64,000 nt of DNA from Mactra quadrangularis (lineage: Eukaryota > Mollusca > Bivalvia > Venerida > Mactridae), in contig CM046294.1 in the NCBI GenBank assembly GCA_025267735.1, positions 31,899,222 to 31,963,221 of the forward strand, given 5' to 3'. A model generated the notes under the pieces. The model worked only from the letters and a program-made list of their open reading frames with translations, was not told the DNA's origin and ran no database searches. Each line of letters opens with the position of its first letter. Positions within the stretch are counted from its first letter, which is position 1. Both the position numbers and the translations under genes were made by a program. Below, piece after piece: positions 47,583 to 59,935 of this stretch.

Positions 47583-50452
47583 GCAGAGCAACAGATAATT
47601 TTTTGGGTTAATAGGGTAATTACCCACTCATTTTGAAAAAATAGGGTACCAGGGATTTTTAATTGGGTAACAAATTTATTGATACCCGGTCATTTTGAAA
47701 AGAAAGGGTACTTTTTAAGAACATTCAATAATCTAACACTGCATAAGGCTTACCTTAAATGAATACAGGAAATTTGTAAAGATATTCATCAGGTATATTC
47801 AACTTCTAACTTTTAACAATGGTGAACTGTAAACTGTACAAAAGTTGCACATGTCTTGTGCCTTAGAAACTAAAAACTTTTAACAGTCAACATATCTACA
47901 AAGTCTTATAGCTGATGATAGATTTAACACTGTTTGAGTTTTTTTGCCCTTGGTTTATATTCAGAGCAAAGCCTTACTTTTCTCCTACTTTTCTTCAACC
48001 ACTGTATTACAGCAGGTTTCAAGTTAAAAGAATCCATGTCAGGGCCAGTCATACTAATGGTAAGCAAAATGTCAAGTTTCTCAGAGCCCAGTGATGTTCG
48101 GTATTTACTCTTTATGCGATTCTGTGTGCTGAAGCTTCTCTCACATTCAACACTAGTCAGTTGAACACACAGAGCAATCTTTGCTAGTACAGCAAAGTTA
48201 GGAATAATGTCAGAGTGTATTAAGATTATTCTTCTACATAACTGCACTGTTGAATAAGTCTTGTAAGCCCCTTTTATCATACCAGCAAGTCTAAGCCATT
48301 CTTGTTTAAGTTTTTTAGGATCTATCAATCCATATATATTAGTTTCTTCTGTTACATAACCTTTATCCATATCACCATGAGTAAATTTAACCTGCTTGTC
48401 ATTACCATAAAATTCACCAAGGTATTCAACTGCTTCAACTGACTCCTTATCATCTAAACTGTTCACCAAGTCTGGTTCAAATACTTTACCCAAATTGTCA
48501 AACATGGTGGTATCAGTCTTTTTAAATCTTTCTTTTAAATTTTTCTTCAGACGTTTCAAGTACTCAATCTTCAGTGACTCAAATTCTTTGTCCATTGTCT
48601 TACTGTATGAAATGACCTCCCCATTCATCATAGCAATATCATGTTCCACAGTCAACTTTTGCTTCATGTCTGATAGAGCTTCACCATCGAATGTGTCCAT
48701 GCTATCAAGTTTAGCCAGGGTGCCCTGCAGTAATGAGTTTATTTCACTGAAAAGCAAGTTTTGTTTTTGAAACTGGCAACTAAGAACAGCCAATTCTCTG
48801 TGCACATCAAGCATAAATGCTGTAACTAGAGCAACCTTGTAACTATTGAAGTACTTATAAAGTCCTTTGGCAACACTGTTTTTCTCTTCTGCAAATTTTG
48901 AAAGAGTAGCAAGGACTGATGAGTATGATCTAAACACTGCTTCTACAGCATTCTTCAACCCTAACCATCGTATTGAGTGAGGTTCCTTAACAGAAATATT
49001 AGGTTCTTCCAAAACAGCTTGCACTCTTTTTAGTGTTTGTGTTCTCAAGCTAGATCCACTCATGAAGAAATAGAGAGAACTGAATTTATCCCTGAACTTG
49101 ACCATGTATGTATCTTTCTTTATGGTGTCAGTGCAAGCTAAATTAAGTCTATGGGCAACACAGTGAGTTTGTATGCAGAAAGGCGAGTACTTGGCCTGGA
49201 GCTGTACACCAACACCAGTCTTTTTACCGGTCATTACGGAAGCTCCATCTGTAGATAAAGAAACACAGGATGAAAGAGGTAATCCGAGTTTTTCAAATGT
49301 GTCCACTAGACAATTAACAATTGTTGTAGCCTTTCCATCTTCAACAGGACTATTGCACAGAAACTTAGTAATTGGCTCTCCTGATTTAACATATCTAATA
49401 CAAATTGATAGTCTTTTCTCTATTGCTAAATCAGTACTTTCATCTATCATTAACCCATAAAACCCACTTTCCTTTACTTCTTTTACTAGTCCAGTCTTCA
49501 AAACAAATGCAATAGACCTCTGTATTTCAGTTATAGAGTCCCAACTTAAATTTTGATATGGTATGGAGACCCCATTCATAGATTGTAACTTGATAAGACC
49601 ATTTACTGTTTCAGATGGTAACTCAGATTTTGCTGCAAAGTACACAGTCCTGAACAGTTTACAATCATCAACACTGACCCCCACATCAACATTATCACCA
49701 TCTTCTTCTTCACTGTAATATTTTCTTTTCATCACTATCTTTTCAGCTGCTCTACAAGCATTTTTGTGTTCATTACTATCATTATGACGACTAATACTTG
49801 ACATCTGTACACTTGGTGACCCTTCATGAGCCCAGACGTTTGTCAATTTCAGAGACTCTTTGTGATTTTTACAAACTTTACAACTAAGTCTAGTATTGTC
49901 CTTTTCTTTGCAGACTACAAGCCAAGGAAATTTTTCTTCCCATTCTGAAATGGTTTTTTGGGTTAATCGACCACCAGAGTGCCTTGAATCAGACTTAATG
50001 TTAATGCTTAAAGCACGGTCCAAAGAATTCTCGACGACCAAGTTTATCAATTCAACGACGAAGTCGTAACTGTCAGTCACCGTGCTTACGATAATTTCAT
50101 TCAATATACTCTTTACAATATTTTCTGACTCGTTATCAGACTTAAAGTACCTAAATATATCATTCTTCTGTGAATACTTCTCAAATGTAGACTTTCTACG
50201 GCCTTTTTTCGTCGACATTTTGGACGCTTGAAAGCAGAAGCGTGATTACGTAAGCGTCTGGGTGAAAATGATCAACCATATTCCGCGACGCACCGTTGCA
50301 TTATATGCGGCCCCATTACGCAGCGTCGGCGAATTTTTTGCGTAACCCGATTTTTTCAACGTTTTTTGGTACGCATTAAAATTATTTTTATAGGGTATTT
50401 CGTTTTTTTTTTTGCGTAAATACGCAAATACGCTGGTTATCTGTTGCTCTGC
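47583..50452 (-). mobile_element. Complete hAT transposon, 2,870 bp
   Basis: Perfect 16-bp inverted ends, gcagagcaacagataa (47,583-47,598) and its complement (50,437-50,452), enclose one intact transposase gene on the minus strand. The direct repeat gaacg (47,578-47,582 and 50,453-50,457) flanks it, a 5-bp target duplication; hAT elements make 5-8 bp. Other D units have the empty site ctggacgaatgat (near 34,870, 41,772 and 62,711). Intact ends plus an intact frame suggest a recent, possibly still active copy. Subterminal direct repeats lie at 47,603-47,712. Confidence 0.95.
47924..50218 (-). CDS. hAT family transposase, intact
   Basis: A 764-residue protein that would bind the element's ends and cut and paste it. 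The basic N-terminus is followed by a BED/TTF-type zinc finger at about residues 98-155 (C113, C116, H145, H151, with aromatic FPWL and VWAH words). The RNase H-like core follows: GLMIDESTD with catalytic D259, SLSTDGASVMTG with D324, the conserved HCVAHRLNL (352-360), and SIRWLGLKNAVEAVF with W418 and probable catalytic E426. The insertion domain is helical (about 430-640). The hAT C-terminal dimerisation segment is at about 684-722 (LTSVECERSFSTQNRIKSKY). The whole resembles animal ZNF862/KIAA1586-type hAT proteins. Length and motifs are complete with no stop or frameshift. The ATG at 50,216-50,218 is the first in frame and lies about 235 bp inside the element. Confidence 0.95.
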   Translation of the reverse strand: MSTKKGRRKSTFEKYSQKNDIFRYFKSDNESENIVKSILNEIIVSTVTDSYDFVVELINLVVENSLDRALSINIKSDSRHSGGRLTQKTISEWEEKFPWLVVCKEKDNTRLSCKVCKNHKESLKLTNVWAHEGSPSVQMSSISRHNDSNEHKNACRAAEKIVMKRKYYSEEEDGDNVDVGVSVDDCKLFRTVYFAAKSELPSETVNGLIKLQSMNGVSIPYQNLSWDSITEIQRSIAFVLKTGLVKEVKESGFYGLMIDESTDLAIEKRLSICIRYVKSGEPITKFLCNSPVEDGKATTIVNCLVDTFEKLGLPLSSCVSLSTDGASVMTGKKTGVGVQLQAKYSPFCIQTHCVAHRLNLACTDTIKKDTYMVKFRDKFSSLYFFMSGSSLRTQTLKRVQAVLEEPNISVKEPHSIRWLGLKNAVEAVFRSYSSVLATLSKFAEEKNSVAKGLYKYFNSYKVALVTAFMLDVHRELAVLSCQFQKQNLLFSEINSLLQGTLAKLDSMDTFDGEALSDMKQKLTVEHDIAMMNGEVISYSKTMDKEFESLKIEYLKRLKKNLKERFKKTDTTMFDNLGKVFEPDLVNSLDDKESVEAVEYLGEFYGNDKQVKFTHGDMDKGYVTEETNIYGLIDPKKLKQEWLRLAGMIKGAYKTYSTVQLCRRIILIHSDIIPNFAVLAKIALCVQLTSVECERSFSTQNRIKSKYRTSLGSEKLDILLTISMTGPDMDSFNLKPAVIQWLKKSRRKVRLCSEYKPRAKKLKQC

Positions 50453-51916
50453 GAACGATAACAATTTTCATGTTTGCCTGAGGATTTTTATTCTTATTAA
50501 GCTTCCATTTAGATCATTTCAGATAATTAAGTATATAAGAAAGTAATGTAAGAAAGTTCATAACATACCAGACGTTAGTGCAGTAAATGCTGTAAGAATC
50601 ATGGTAAAGAATTTTTTTCAATAAAGACAACATTGATTATTTCATCATTTCAATTTTCTTGTACAAGGCAACTTTATTGACCGACCACCTCCCGGCACAA
50701 TCATCTCTCACAATGATCACTTCAAGTCAAGGCTCTTTATTTACATAACACATGTCTATTATCAAATATTATAAGGATTCACTGTCCGATCCAAGGAAAA
50801 ACTCCTCAGGTTCTTGTTTGTGGCGTTTCTTATATATATAAATACATGTACAATGTAACTGTTTTTACCATCAACTTGCCAGTACAATCACCTACCTTTT
50901 AGCTTCTTTAAGTAAATGCTCTTTATTTACATAACACGGGTCCTTGCTCTAGTATTAAAAGGATTCACATGCATTCCTTAACCAATTACCATTTAAATCA
51001 ACATATGCATCTCTTAATTAGTTATATCTAAATGCTCCACTTTTGGATATTGTAAGTATGTTCAGTTACATCAGGACATGTCCCGCCTATTAAAATGATT
51101 TATTGCCATTCAAGTGATTTTGATATTTAATAGTGTTAATCACTTCACTTTGTCTGTCTGCAATTGAAAGAAAATAGCCGCGCATTCCTAGTCAACTGCA
51201 ACAATGTGTTTCTGTGGAAAAAAAACTAACAGCTATAGTTTTTAGTGGTCTTGTAGAATTTGGCTAAGGGGCCAAGAGATAAGAGAGAATTGTAAGAAAA
51301 TTGTTACATCGATATTTAATAGATTGGTCTTGTAGGAAGATTGCAAGATTTTTGTCGCAAAATGTTTAGCTAATGTCTAAGTGAACTAGAAAAAGATTAA
51401 TCTAAGTTGTAGGAATTTACTTTACAATCGATTTAAATAAATAAGTAAAAACTAAACTAAATTTTATTAGAGGTGTATTTGCAGTTCCTTCCTTTCACAA
51501 TTGTTGAAGTGTCTAACCAGAGATTTTACTTGACCACAACATGCTCAAAACAAATACTTGCCAATAAGCAACACAATAAGCATCATAACAACATAGAGCC
51601 TTAGTTGCAAACGATCATAGTTGACTTACATAAATTATCAGCATAAATGTAAATGACACTTTGTCTTATACGGGCGTGTTGTGAATACCATTGAATATAT
51701 TTGGTAAGAATGTGAGTTTTACATCTTCCCTGATTGAAACTTCTCTGTTCCAAGACGGAAATATGGCAGCAACTTCAGATCTCTACGTCCTACAACAAGA
51801 ATGTTATATTAGAATTAACATTACGCCTAAGGGAAACATCAAAAAGATGCTGTAGTGCAGAGATTTTGGGTAGCAGAGGTATAATACTGTACTTATATTC
51901 CCTTGCCTACAAGCTA

Positions 51917-52130
51917 GCTGTTATGGAGACGTGGTAGAGTTTCTGCTTACGACTCGAGAGGTCGTGGGTTCGAATCTCAGTTCGGACCATGGATTTGATT
52001 GTGATATTTGTTTTGTAGAGGGCCGCACTGTGGAGGTTGTAAAATATTTAATAATAACAATATAAGCTGCTTCCGTATGCACGTTCTGTACTCTATCCAG
52101 TGACCCAAGTTGTAATTTATTCCTGGTCAA
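51917..52130 (+). mobile_element. Old tRNA-like SINE remnant, D3
   Basis: Nearly the same sequence as 36,336-36,550, including gagacgtggtagagtttctg and ggtcgtgggttcgaatctc, with the same flanks (tgcctacaagctagctgttatgg before). Inherited with the unit. Confidence 0.65.
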
Positions 52131-55084
52131 TATTATTCATAACAGTTTATTGAAAATGACGACAGACTCAGGTCGATTGTCTTTCATACAAGGTAAAGGT
52201 GAAAAAATGCGTGTGAAATGTTACTATTTTCCTCGAAATTTAAAAGAACATATCGTATATAATTTCATAGTTCATTAGAACCACAATCTTATGGGTTTCT
52301 TTTATTCATACACAATAAGTAAAATAATCAATATCCTTTCTTATTCAATGTCAGGACCAGATAAATATCAGTAAGGTATCGACCCATGTTGTTTTCCAGG
52401 ACGACAAAATTTTCATTTTAAATACTATTTTCAACGTTTTGCTTTCATTTTGAATTTTCAAGGTGCGGAAACTCCTGAGCACTTTGTCCTCCACTGTACT
52501 GGCAATGTATATTTCTGTCTTTTATGACATTAATTCAGTCATTGTATTAATCCGAATAAATTGATTCTACAATAAAGATGTCATATTGACCAAGATCTAT
52601 GTGTCAATTGATCCAGTAATATGATTCATAGCTTCTCTGTTATGTATCTTAATCTTCATTGACCTTCCATTATTCATAAAGCTAGCGACTAAAAGATGTC
52701 GTATAACAAACAATCTTACGATAGAAAAATCGAAAGTCCATAACAATACTTTTGTATAGATAAAAAGAAAAATATTTTTTTAAACTTAATACTTATACTA
52801 CATTATTTTAGCTCGATTGCAAAAAAATATATAACAATCTATACTTATCAGTCTCGAGTCAACATCCTGGTCCACCAGATTTGAGCTTGTAAAAAAGTTT
52901 CTCGCTCTAGGGAAACAACGGGGTAAATGTAGGTTTAGAATGTGATTTAAACTTATGCTGACTATCCAATGATTAAGGGATTATAACAAATAAATTTCAA
53001 ATTGTACTATTTGTAGACTATTTATACTCATTGATCCACAAATAATAATAATAATTACGTTTCTTAACTGCATGAATCTACGTTTGTTAATAAATTCATT
53101 AATCAGTTCAGCCGGGTAGGATTGTAAAACAACCCCCCCCCCTACACACAAACACCCTCACATACTTTCCCACCCCCACTCACATGCTTGACAAGTAATT
53201 ATAAATCATTTTTTCAGGATCTACGTTCGTCATTATTTTACATACATCTGAAGGACATATGGGATATTACCAAAAATAAATTACCGAGGTATAAGTCATT
53301 TTGGCTTCACTACAAATGTGGTCTTTAATCTACTAAATTTCCCTGAACAAATATTTAATATTTATATAATATGAATAGAAAAACAAGCGTGTAAACATTA
53401 TTAGAGTGTTCCATTAGTAATCTAAGAGATAAATCGTCAATCAAATGAAACAGTCACTTTCCAATCGTAAAAGATACGTGTTTACGTATCTCCGAAAAAC
53501 AATTATATGTGAACTCGAGGTGACCAGATCGAGTTTTCTAGGTTGAGAAATATCAATATTTTTATATTATCCCTCATAATAATATTTCAATCAATGTCTG
53601 TCTGTAATATCTTTAGTCGCGCAATGGTTCCTGGGAGTTGGAATCATGGAGGATGGAAGATTGAGACTTGTTTCGTAAATACTATCGAGTATTTCCGTAG
53701 TATTTAAAAATAATGTTTTCGTATTCTATCGTAAATGCTTTCGAGTTATTTCTTGGCTTCCGTAAAATTCTCTAGTACTCACGCATTGACATAAAGCTTT
53801 CGAATAAGTATGCCGTTTCCGTAAACGCTAGAAAATTTAGAGATTTCCCTATTTTTTCATGTATTACCGTATTTTCCATAAATACAGTCTGGCCGTTTCG
53901 GTCTCTTCCGTATAATGTATTTTCATTAAAAAAACAATGGTAACCACAATAGATTGTAAAAATGCGAAGAACGTTAATAAACACGATATTTCGCCATAAT
54001 CTCTTTCGAAAGTCGACAATACATTCGGAGCATCTCGGCATGTTACGTTGCTGTAAGCATAAGATGTGTCCAAACCAAAAAGGTCCAATTAATGACGATG
54101 TACTTTCAGAAAATCGGTCAAAATATTTCAAAACAGCTCCTGGATAAATTAACTTGACAATTTTCTACAGTTAAATTGTTCAAGAAGAATTATAAAATAT
54201 TTCAAAACTCTTGGTAATGCTTTTTTGTAAAACAGCGTTAAAAGGTTTCCTGTGGTGATAATAGAATCTACCAGCAAACAGAACATTAAACATGTCGTAA
54301 AATGTGACATAAAAGACAATAGTTAGGTTATAAATTAATGTTTACAAAGAATTCAATCAACTAATTGTTAAAACTTGTTGACATGTTCTTGACAAATATC
54401 ACGATTAGAAAGGTTTCTTATGTCTTACAGAGACAAACAGCTAAAAGTTCTGGCTGTAAATCTGCTTACTACGTTTTTATTTTAAGTACATGTTCAATGT
54501 CAGAACGTATTGTAACATCAATTTGAGCTCGATAATGCTTGTTCTATGAAAACGCCCCGGACATTATACGGAAGTCGACCTTTTGTTATAAACACATATG
54601 TACAACTTTTTATTCATTTACATGTTCCTGTTACACGTATCAAGATTCACCTTACTTAATGTGGCGAAAACTTCCTTTTCCTTCTCATTTACTATTTCTA
54701 ATAGGGCGTCTTATACTCTCTCTCCAGATCATTCACCGGGAACCCCATTATTAAAGTACCCTTCTGCCTAGGGAACGACTTCTAATGTGGAACCAATCTA
54801 CATGTAACCGTCATATTTTCCAAACCAAATTAAACGTTAAAAAACTACATTTTAAATAGAGAAAAATCCAAAAAGCACTTTTGTGGTTTTGTTTTGATCG
54901 TAGCAATCATTTCTTCAGCCTATAAAATGTCAGCTTAATTGACTGTACAAGTTCACAAGCATCACTTAATGTTACGTAGCACGCATATGACCTAGTGTTA
55001 CCATATGCTTGCTTCTTATAATATCACACTGAACATTTATTATATTCAGTGTCAGAAGCTTAAGATGTAGAACGCTTAACAAAT

Positions 55085-55300
55085 GATAGACACTGTTAGC
55101 TCAATGGGTAGATCATCTAACCGCTTATCCAAGGGTCATGGTCCTGACTCCCGGGTGGAACCTACACATGTCCGTGAAGTTTGACATGAAATATTTTCCA
55201 TGGAAGTTGTTTGGCTACCTCTAAGAGTTAGTAGTCATGTGTTAGGGTATTTGCTCAATGCATGGTTAAAACCTTGAGACTAAAGAAAAATTGAAATGTG
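55085..55300 (+). mobile_element. Old tRNA-like SINE remnant, D4
   Basis: The head reads tgttagctcaatgggtagatc and the B-box region agggtcatggtcctgactccc. It is the same insertion as at 44,340-44,560 by shared flanks. Confidence 0.65.
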
Positions 55301-55415
55301 GCGTGAGTACCATACACTACATAACTTTCGCTGTGTACAATTGTCACTTAGATGTAGTTAATATTCATAGATCCTCGCTTGACACAGGAAAAAGCTCACC
55401 CCAGAGGATCTGTTT

Positions 55416-56355
55416 TAGTTGTTCGCTTGTCGAACAACTATATACCCCAATTTGAGAAATCGGTGTAGCAACCTTACTACGGATTCTACTTTTTTGAGGT
55501 ACACGACGGGGCTCAACTCTTCAAACCTATGATATACAGAGTTTTCATTAATTGTTCGAAGATCAACTATATACGCCAATTTTGAGAAATCAGTATAGCA
55601 AGCTTACTACAAAATCTACTTTTTAGGTACATGAAGGAACTCAAATCTTCAAGCATGTGACTGAGAAAGGTTTTAATAATTAAATTGTAATAATTACATT
55701 TAACCAATCACTGAAAATATATGCGACAGTGGAGATTCCCTGTGGTGAACCCCAATTTGAAAGGGCGTGACGCATTAATCTCTCATTCTATACGTAGACG
55801 ATAAAACATATTTTGGCTCAGACGCTTAACTCATATCGCACAACAACAACGCGCAGGAAGTAGTGCGGCGTATACATGAATATAAAACCGTTGTATGTTT
55901 TTTTTTCTTTTTAAAAAAAAAATAAAATCATGATGATTAAATTGTAAAAAATGCTGGCTTATAACTACAGGAATACTTATCCATATATACATATCAGTAA
56001 CATATACAATTAATTTGTATGAACATTCACTTGTATTTCCCTGTACTCCTCTATGGTTATTATACCTGTGCAATTATAGGAGTGTGCATTGTAATCAATT
56101 TCTAAATTAAATTTACCTGAACATTGGGATATCGGTATTTTTGATAATCGAATTAAAATTGGATTTTCATGTATATTTTACAAGTACAAATGGCACCATT
56201 TTGAAGATACATTTCATACAACAAAAGCTCTGCAGTCTATGTTTCAAGAAACGAAATCTTATTCTACATTATTTTGGCACATTTTTGAGCACATTAAGTG
56301 ACCGAAGCACAACATGTTTTCTCTATCGAACAACTCCAGTGCATTAAGCGCTTTG
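55416..56355. mobile_element. Insert of unknown class with terminal hairpin, D4
   Basis: The sibling block 57,020-57,170 runs straight from gatcggtttta to ttatttatacaaaaagtcg. The first block is interrupted at that point by about 940 bp. The insert begins with a 10-bp hairpin, tagttgttcg-cttgt-cgaacaacta (55,416-55,440). Two tandem copies of about 125 bp follow (each with actatata, gccaattttgagaaatc or cccaatttgagaaatc, and gcttactac or ccttactac). No reading frame is convincing and no clear inverted ends were found. Confidence 0.4.
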
Positions 56356-57910
56356 ATTTTATTTATACAAAAAGTCGCCGTTAATGATATAACATATGAA
56401 CATAACTTGATAATGGCTACTCAAAGCGTCGGTAAACACAAGTGAATATTTTATACTGACAATCGGAATACATAAATGATCGGTGTATGAAGATGGACTC
56501 TGAATAGAAGTGGTCTTTGTTTGCCAATCATCGTGGAATACAAAAGGCCGAATTATAAAGATGGTGACTAAATACAATAGTCCATAAGTACACATATGTA
56601 CAAACAATTGAAGGAAATCGGGAAATTGTCAATGACAAACAACAGTCTTTGCTAAATCATTATTATACATGTCGCTAAGATTTTTATTCTATAGGAATGG
56701 TCAAGAAATCTTATTGGGAGTGTCGTTCACAGAATATCAGGCACTTTCGCTCCTTTCGTAAAGTACCATAAAGCATACTAATCAGTATTAATAATATGTC
56801 TAGCTTTAGTGAATAACTGAAGGCTTGTTACTCGGGAATGACAACTTGGGCGACAAAGAAATAGTTTAATTGAAAATCAACCACATAGAATTATTTAAAA
56901 TTTACAGCTTATTTAAGCTAGAACAATGGATGCAGTACAAACATCACTGTAAAGCTTAAATAGTTAAATATGCCATGACTTGTGGTAAATAACACTGTTT
57001 GGTCGCCATATTAGTCTACAGAAAAATTGAAATGTGGCGCTAGTGCCATACATTAAATTACATTACGTTCGCTGTGTACAATAGACACTTAAATGTAGTT
57101 ATTACTTTGAATCATCGCTTGACACAGGAAAACGCTCACCCCATATGATCGGTTTTATTATTTATACAAAAAGTCGTGGTTGATGATCATAACTTTATGA
57201 TCGTTACTCAAAGCGTCGGTAAACACAAGTAGATATTTTATACTGACAGTCGGAATACATAAATGATCGGTGTATGAAGATGGACGCTGAACAGAAGTGG
57301 TCTTTGTTCGCCAATCATCATGAAATACTAAAGGCTGTCTTATGAAGATGGTGACTAAATACAATAGTCCATAAGTATACATATGTACAAACAATTGAAG
57401 GAAATCGGGAAATTGTCTATGACATACAACAGTCTTTGCTAAATCATTATTTTACATATCGCTTAGATTTATATTCTGTAAGAATGGTCAAGAAATTTTG
57501 TTGGGTTTGTCGTTCACAGAATATCAAGCAATTCCGCTCCTTTCATAAAGTACCATAAAGCATACTAATCAGGCCGCCTGGCTAGCTCAGTTGGTAGCAC
57601 ACAAGTCTGCTGATCGAGGGGTCGTGGGTTTGATTCCCGGGCGGGGCATACTTTCGTGGAGCTTGGTTATGAATTTATTTCTACGGCCATTCTCCTCCTA
57701 CCAATGATTTTTAATTATGTAGGCAGTTGTCGGTCACTGACGAAAGTAAGCGCTTAGTAGTTGGTTAACAGCTAAATCCAGAGATTTAGACTTTCCAGGT
57801 GGAGTGAGTAGGTTGACTGACCACCGTTATATGACCTATATAATGTGTTGCTACGGCGTAAAACTGAACAACCAAAGCAGACTAATCAGAAAACAATATG
57901 TCTAGCTTTA
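56356..57910. repeat. Duplicated block inside D4
   Basis: Sequence from tttatacaaaaagtcg through caaacaattgaaggaaatcggg to cttgggcgacaaa occurs at 56,356-56,860 and 57,150-57,960, the second copy holding a SINE. The related minus-strand open frames of about 80 codons in the two copies are not preserved in D1 or D3. I do not call them genes. Confidence 0.8.
57573..57876 (+). mobile_element. tRNA-derived SINE with target duplication, D4
   Basis: The tRNA-like head has A box tagctcagttggtagcac and B box gtcgtgggtttgattccc, then a body with gcagttgtcggtcactgac and a tail ending atgtgttgctacggcgtaaaac. Flanks gcatactaatcag (57,560-57,572) and gcagactaatcag (57,877-57,889) match at 12 of 13 positions. 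The sibling block has the empty site near 56,770. Probable V-SINE-type element of molluscs by layout. Confidence 0.9.
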
Positions 57911-59524
57911 GTGATTAACTATAGGCTTGTAACTCTGGAATGGCAACTTGGGCGACAAAAATAGTTCAATTGAAAATCAACCAAATAAAATTATGTAAAA
58001 TTTAAATCAAAATTTAAAGCTTATTAAAACTAGAACAATGGATGCAGTGCAAACATCACTTTAAATCTGAAATAGTGAAATATCTCATGACTTGTGGTAA
58101 ATTACACTGTTTGGTCCCCATATTGTTTACATCACGTGACCATGATTTTTCCTCTACTGGTGTCAATAGACGTGTACCCAGATCAGAGACAAACGGTGCA
58201 CTGTGTTTAGATAGTGAAGGGGGTGAGTATTATGGTTTTGATTGGTCTGATACAGGTTAAGATTTCATCAATTTGGTATTTTTTTCTGATGGTACTGATG
58301 TGATTCATCAGCCTTGGTCTCAATTTTGTCACTTGCTCGCTTTTTACGTCACCTATTTCAAGTGAACGCATTCAGTTCATTGACATCATTTATAATTGTT
58401 GAAAGAAACCGTGTTAGAATCGTTAAGCATTCAATGAATGGATTTTAGCCATACATTATGTAATTAAAACATGCTCTCTTGGTTCAGAAAAATAATTTAC
58501 TTAAAAACAAGTAATTGTCTTTTTGTACAACTTAATTTATAATTAATGAACGCTTAAGAAATGTGATTGACAGCTTTGAAGATTTTTTCTTCTCAAGTTT
58601 ATTCAACTAGTTTAAGTAGCAGCTGAAATCTTTTGAACTAATGAACTAGTTCCTGTAATTGATCATTGTTTTAATTAAACCTAACACGTTCAATGAAACT
58701 TTCATTAAAGCTCTTTAAACAGAGCATTTATTTATGGAGTATGTTCGCTCCATTTACTGTGTATGTCATCCATAAGAAACCGTTCAATTGTTGCCGTTGT
58801 TTATCTACCTCCATATTACCACCATTAACCTATTGGTTTATCGTTTCATGATCAACACAACCGAGTTTGGTGTCAATTAAATGATCATTTATATATTGTC
58901 GTTTACTAAAGTAGAAAGTATAGATGATACTATTTGAGGTTTTGCAGTGGCTTCACGATCCAATTCCATGCTATTCCTAAGACCATATTATTTGAAAATG
59001 TAATTTATCATTTAACAGGGAATACACTTTTCACACTATACACTCTCTTTTTTTAACAATAAAAATTTTGTATTGAGTATTGTGAATTCAAGGTTAAATG
59101 ATAATTCTACATTAAAAAACATGAAGATCCTAGGTTTTCTGATGACAGATCGTGAACATTTATTTCTAATATATGTATACTTAACAGAGTTATGTTGCCC
59201 AAATGACGCACCAAATTTGATTGATATTATCTTAATTATTTGATATTAATAGTTAATGCATCTATAGAAATGGTAAGAATTAAATGTTGCTGTTTTTAAT
59301 ATGGCGTTTTATGATAAATATTTTGGAATTACAAATTTGCATCCGGATTAAACTCTCATTTATCATTATCCTAGCTCGCCATTCAGTCTCGTTTAGACAA
59401 AAGTTGGATGTTTTGTCTGCATTTGTGTTAACCTTTTGATGTTAGTGCGATCCAGAAAATATTGGCCTATTTGGTAGTATGGCGTACCAATAGCAAGTGT
59501 TATATTTTATTTACTGTGTAGACA

Positions 59525-59935
59525 TATCAGCAACTTAATTTTACCATATGGAACTTGATATCCATAATGAAACTTGATACCCAAAATGGAAACTTGATAT
59601 CCCATATAGAAATTGGTATGCCTTATAGAACTTAAAATCCATTTGAAACTCAATATCGTTAATGAAACTTAGTATCCCAAGAATGACTTGCTTGGAATCC
59701 CTTGTTTTATAAGGTATCTCATATGTAATTCTATCTCTTAATATCTTATAAAACATGAACCTTAATATTCATTATGGAACTTGATATCGAATGTAAAACT
59801 TGATGTTTCATATAGCTCTAACAGGAACTTGATATCGAATGTAAAACTTGATGTTTCATATAGCTCTAATAGGGAACTTGCTATCCAATATAGAACTTAG
59901 TATCATATATAAAGTTTGATACTCCATGTACAAAA
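59525..59935. repeat. Degenerate repeat of about 20 bp, unit D4
   Basis: Same repeat type as in D1-D3, with a short perfect local doubling, aacttgatatcgaatgtaaa, at about 59,779 and 59,825. Confidence 0.85.

Larger units (their letters stand above)
42080..52250. repeat. Tandem unit D3, left end deleted, carrying an hAT element
   Basis: Begins inside the unit at ctctcgagtcaac (matching D2 37,285) and keeps D landmark order to the SINE remnant at 51,917-52,130. Without the 2.87-kb hAT insertion it is about 7.3 kb. Stretches at 43,020-44,300 and 50,470-51,900 show no gene. Confidence 0.8.

Noticed and set aside
47934..49460. Several plus-strand frames of 76-95 codons
   Set aside because: They are opposite-strand shadows of the hAT transposase gene.
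56359..57394. Two related minus-strand frames of about 80 codons
   Set aside because: They are the two halves of a local duplication in D4. The matching sequence in D1 and D3 has stops and frameshifts.
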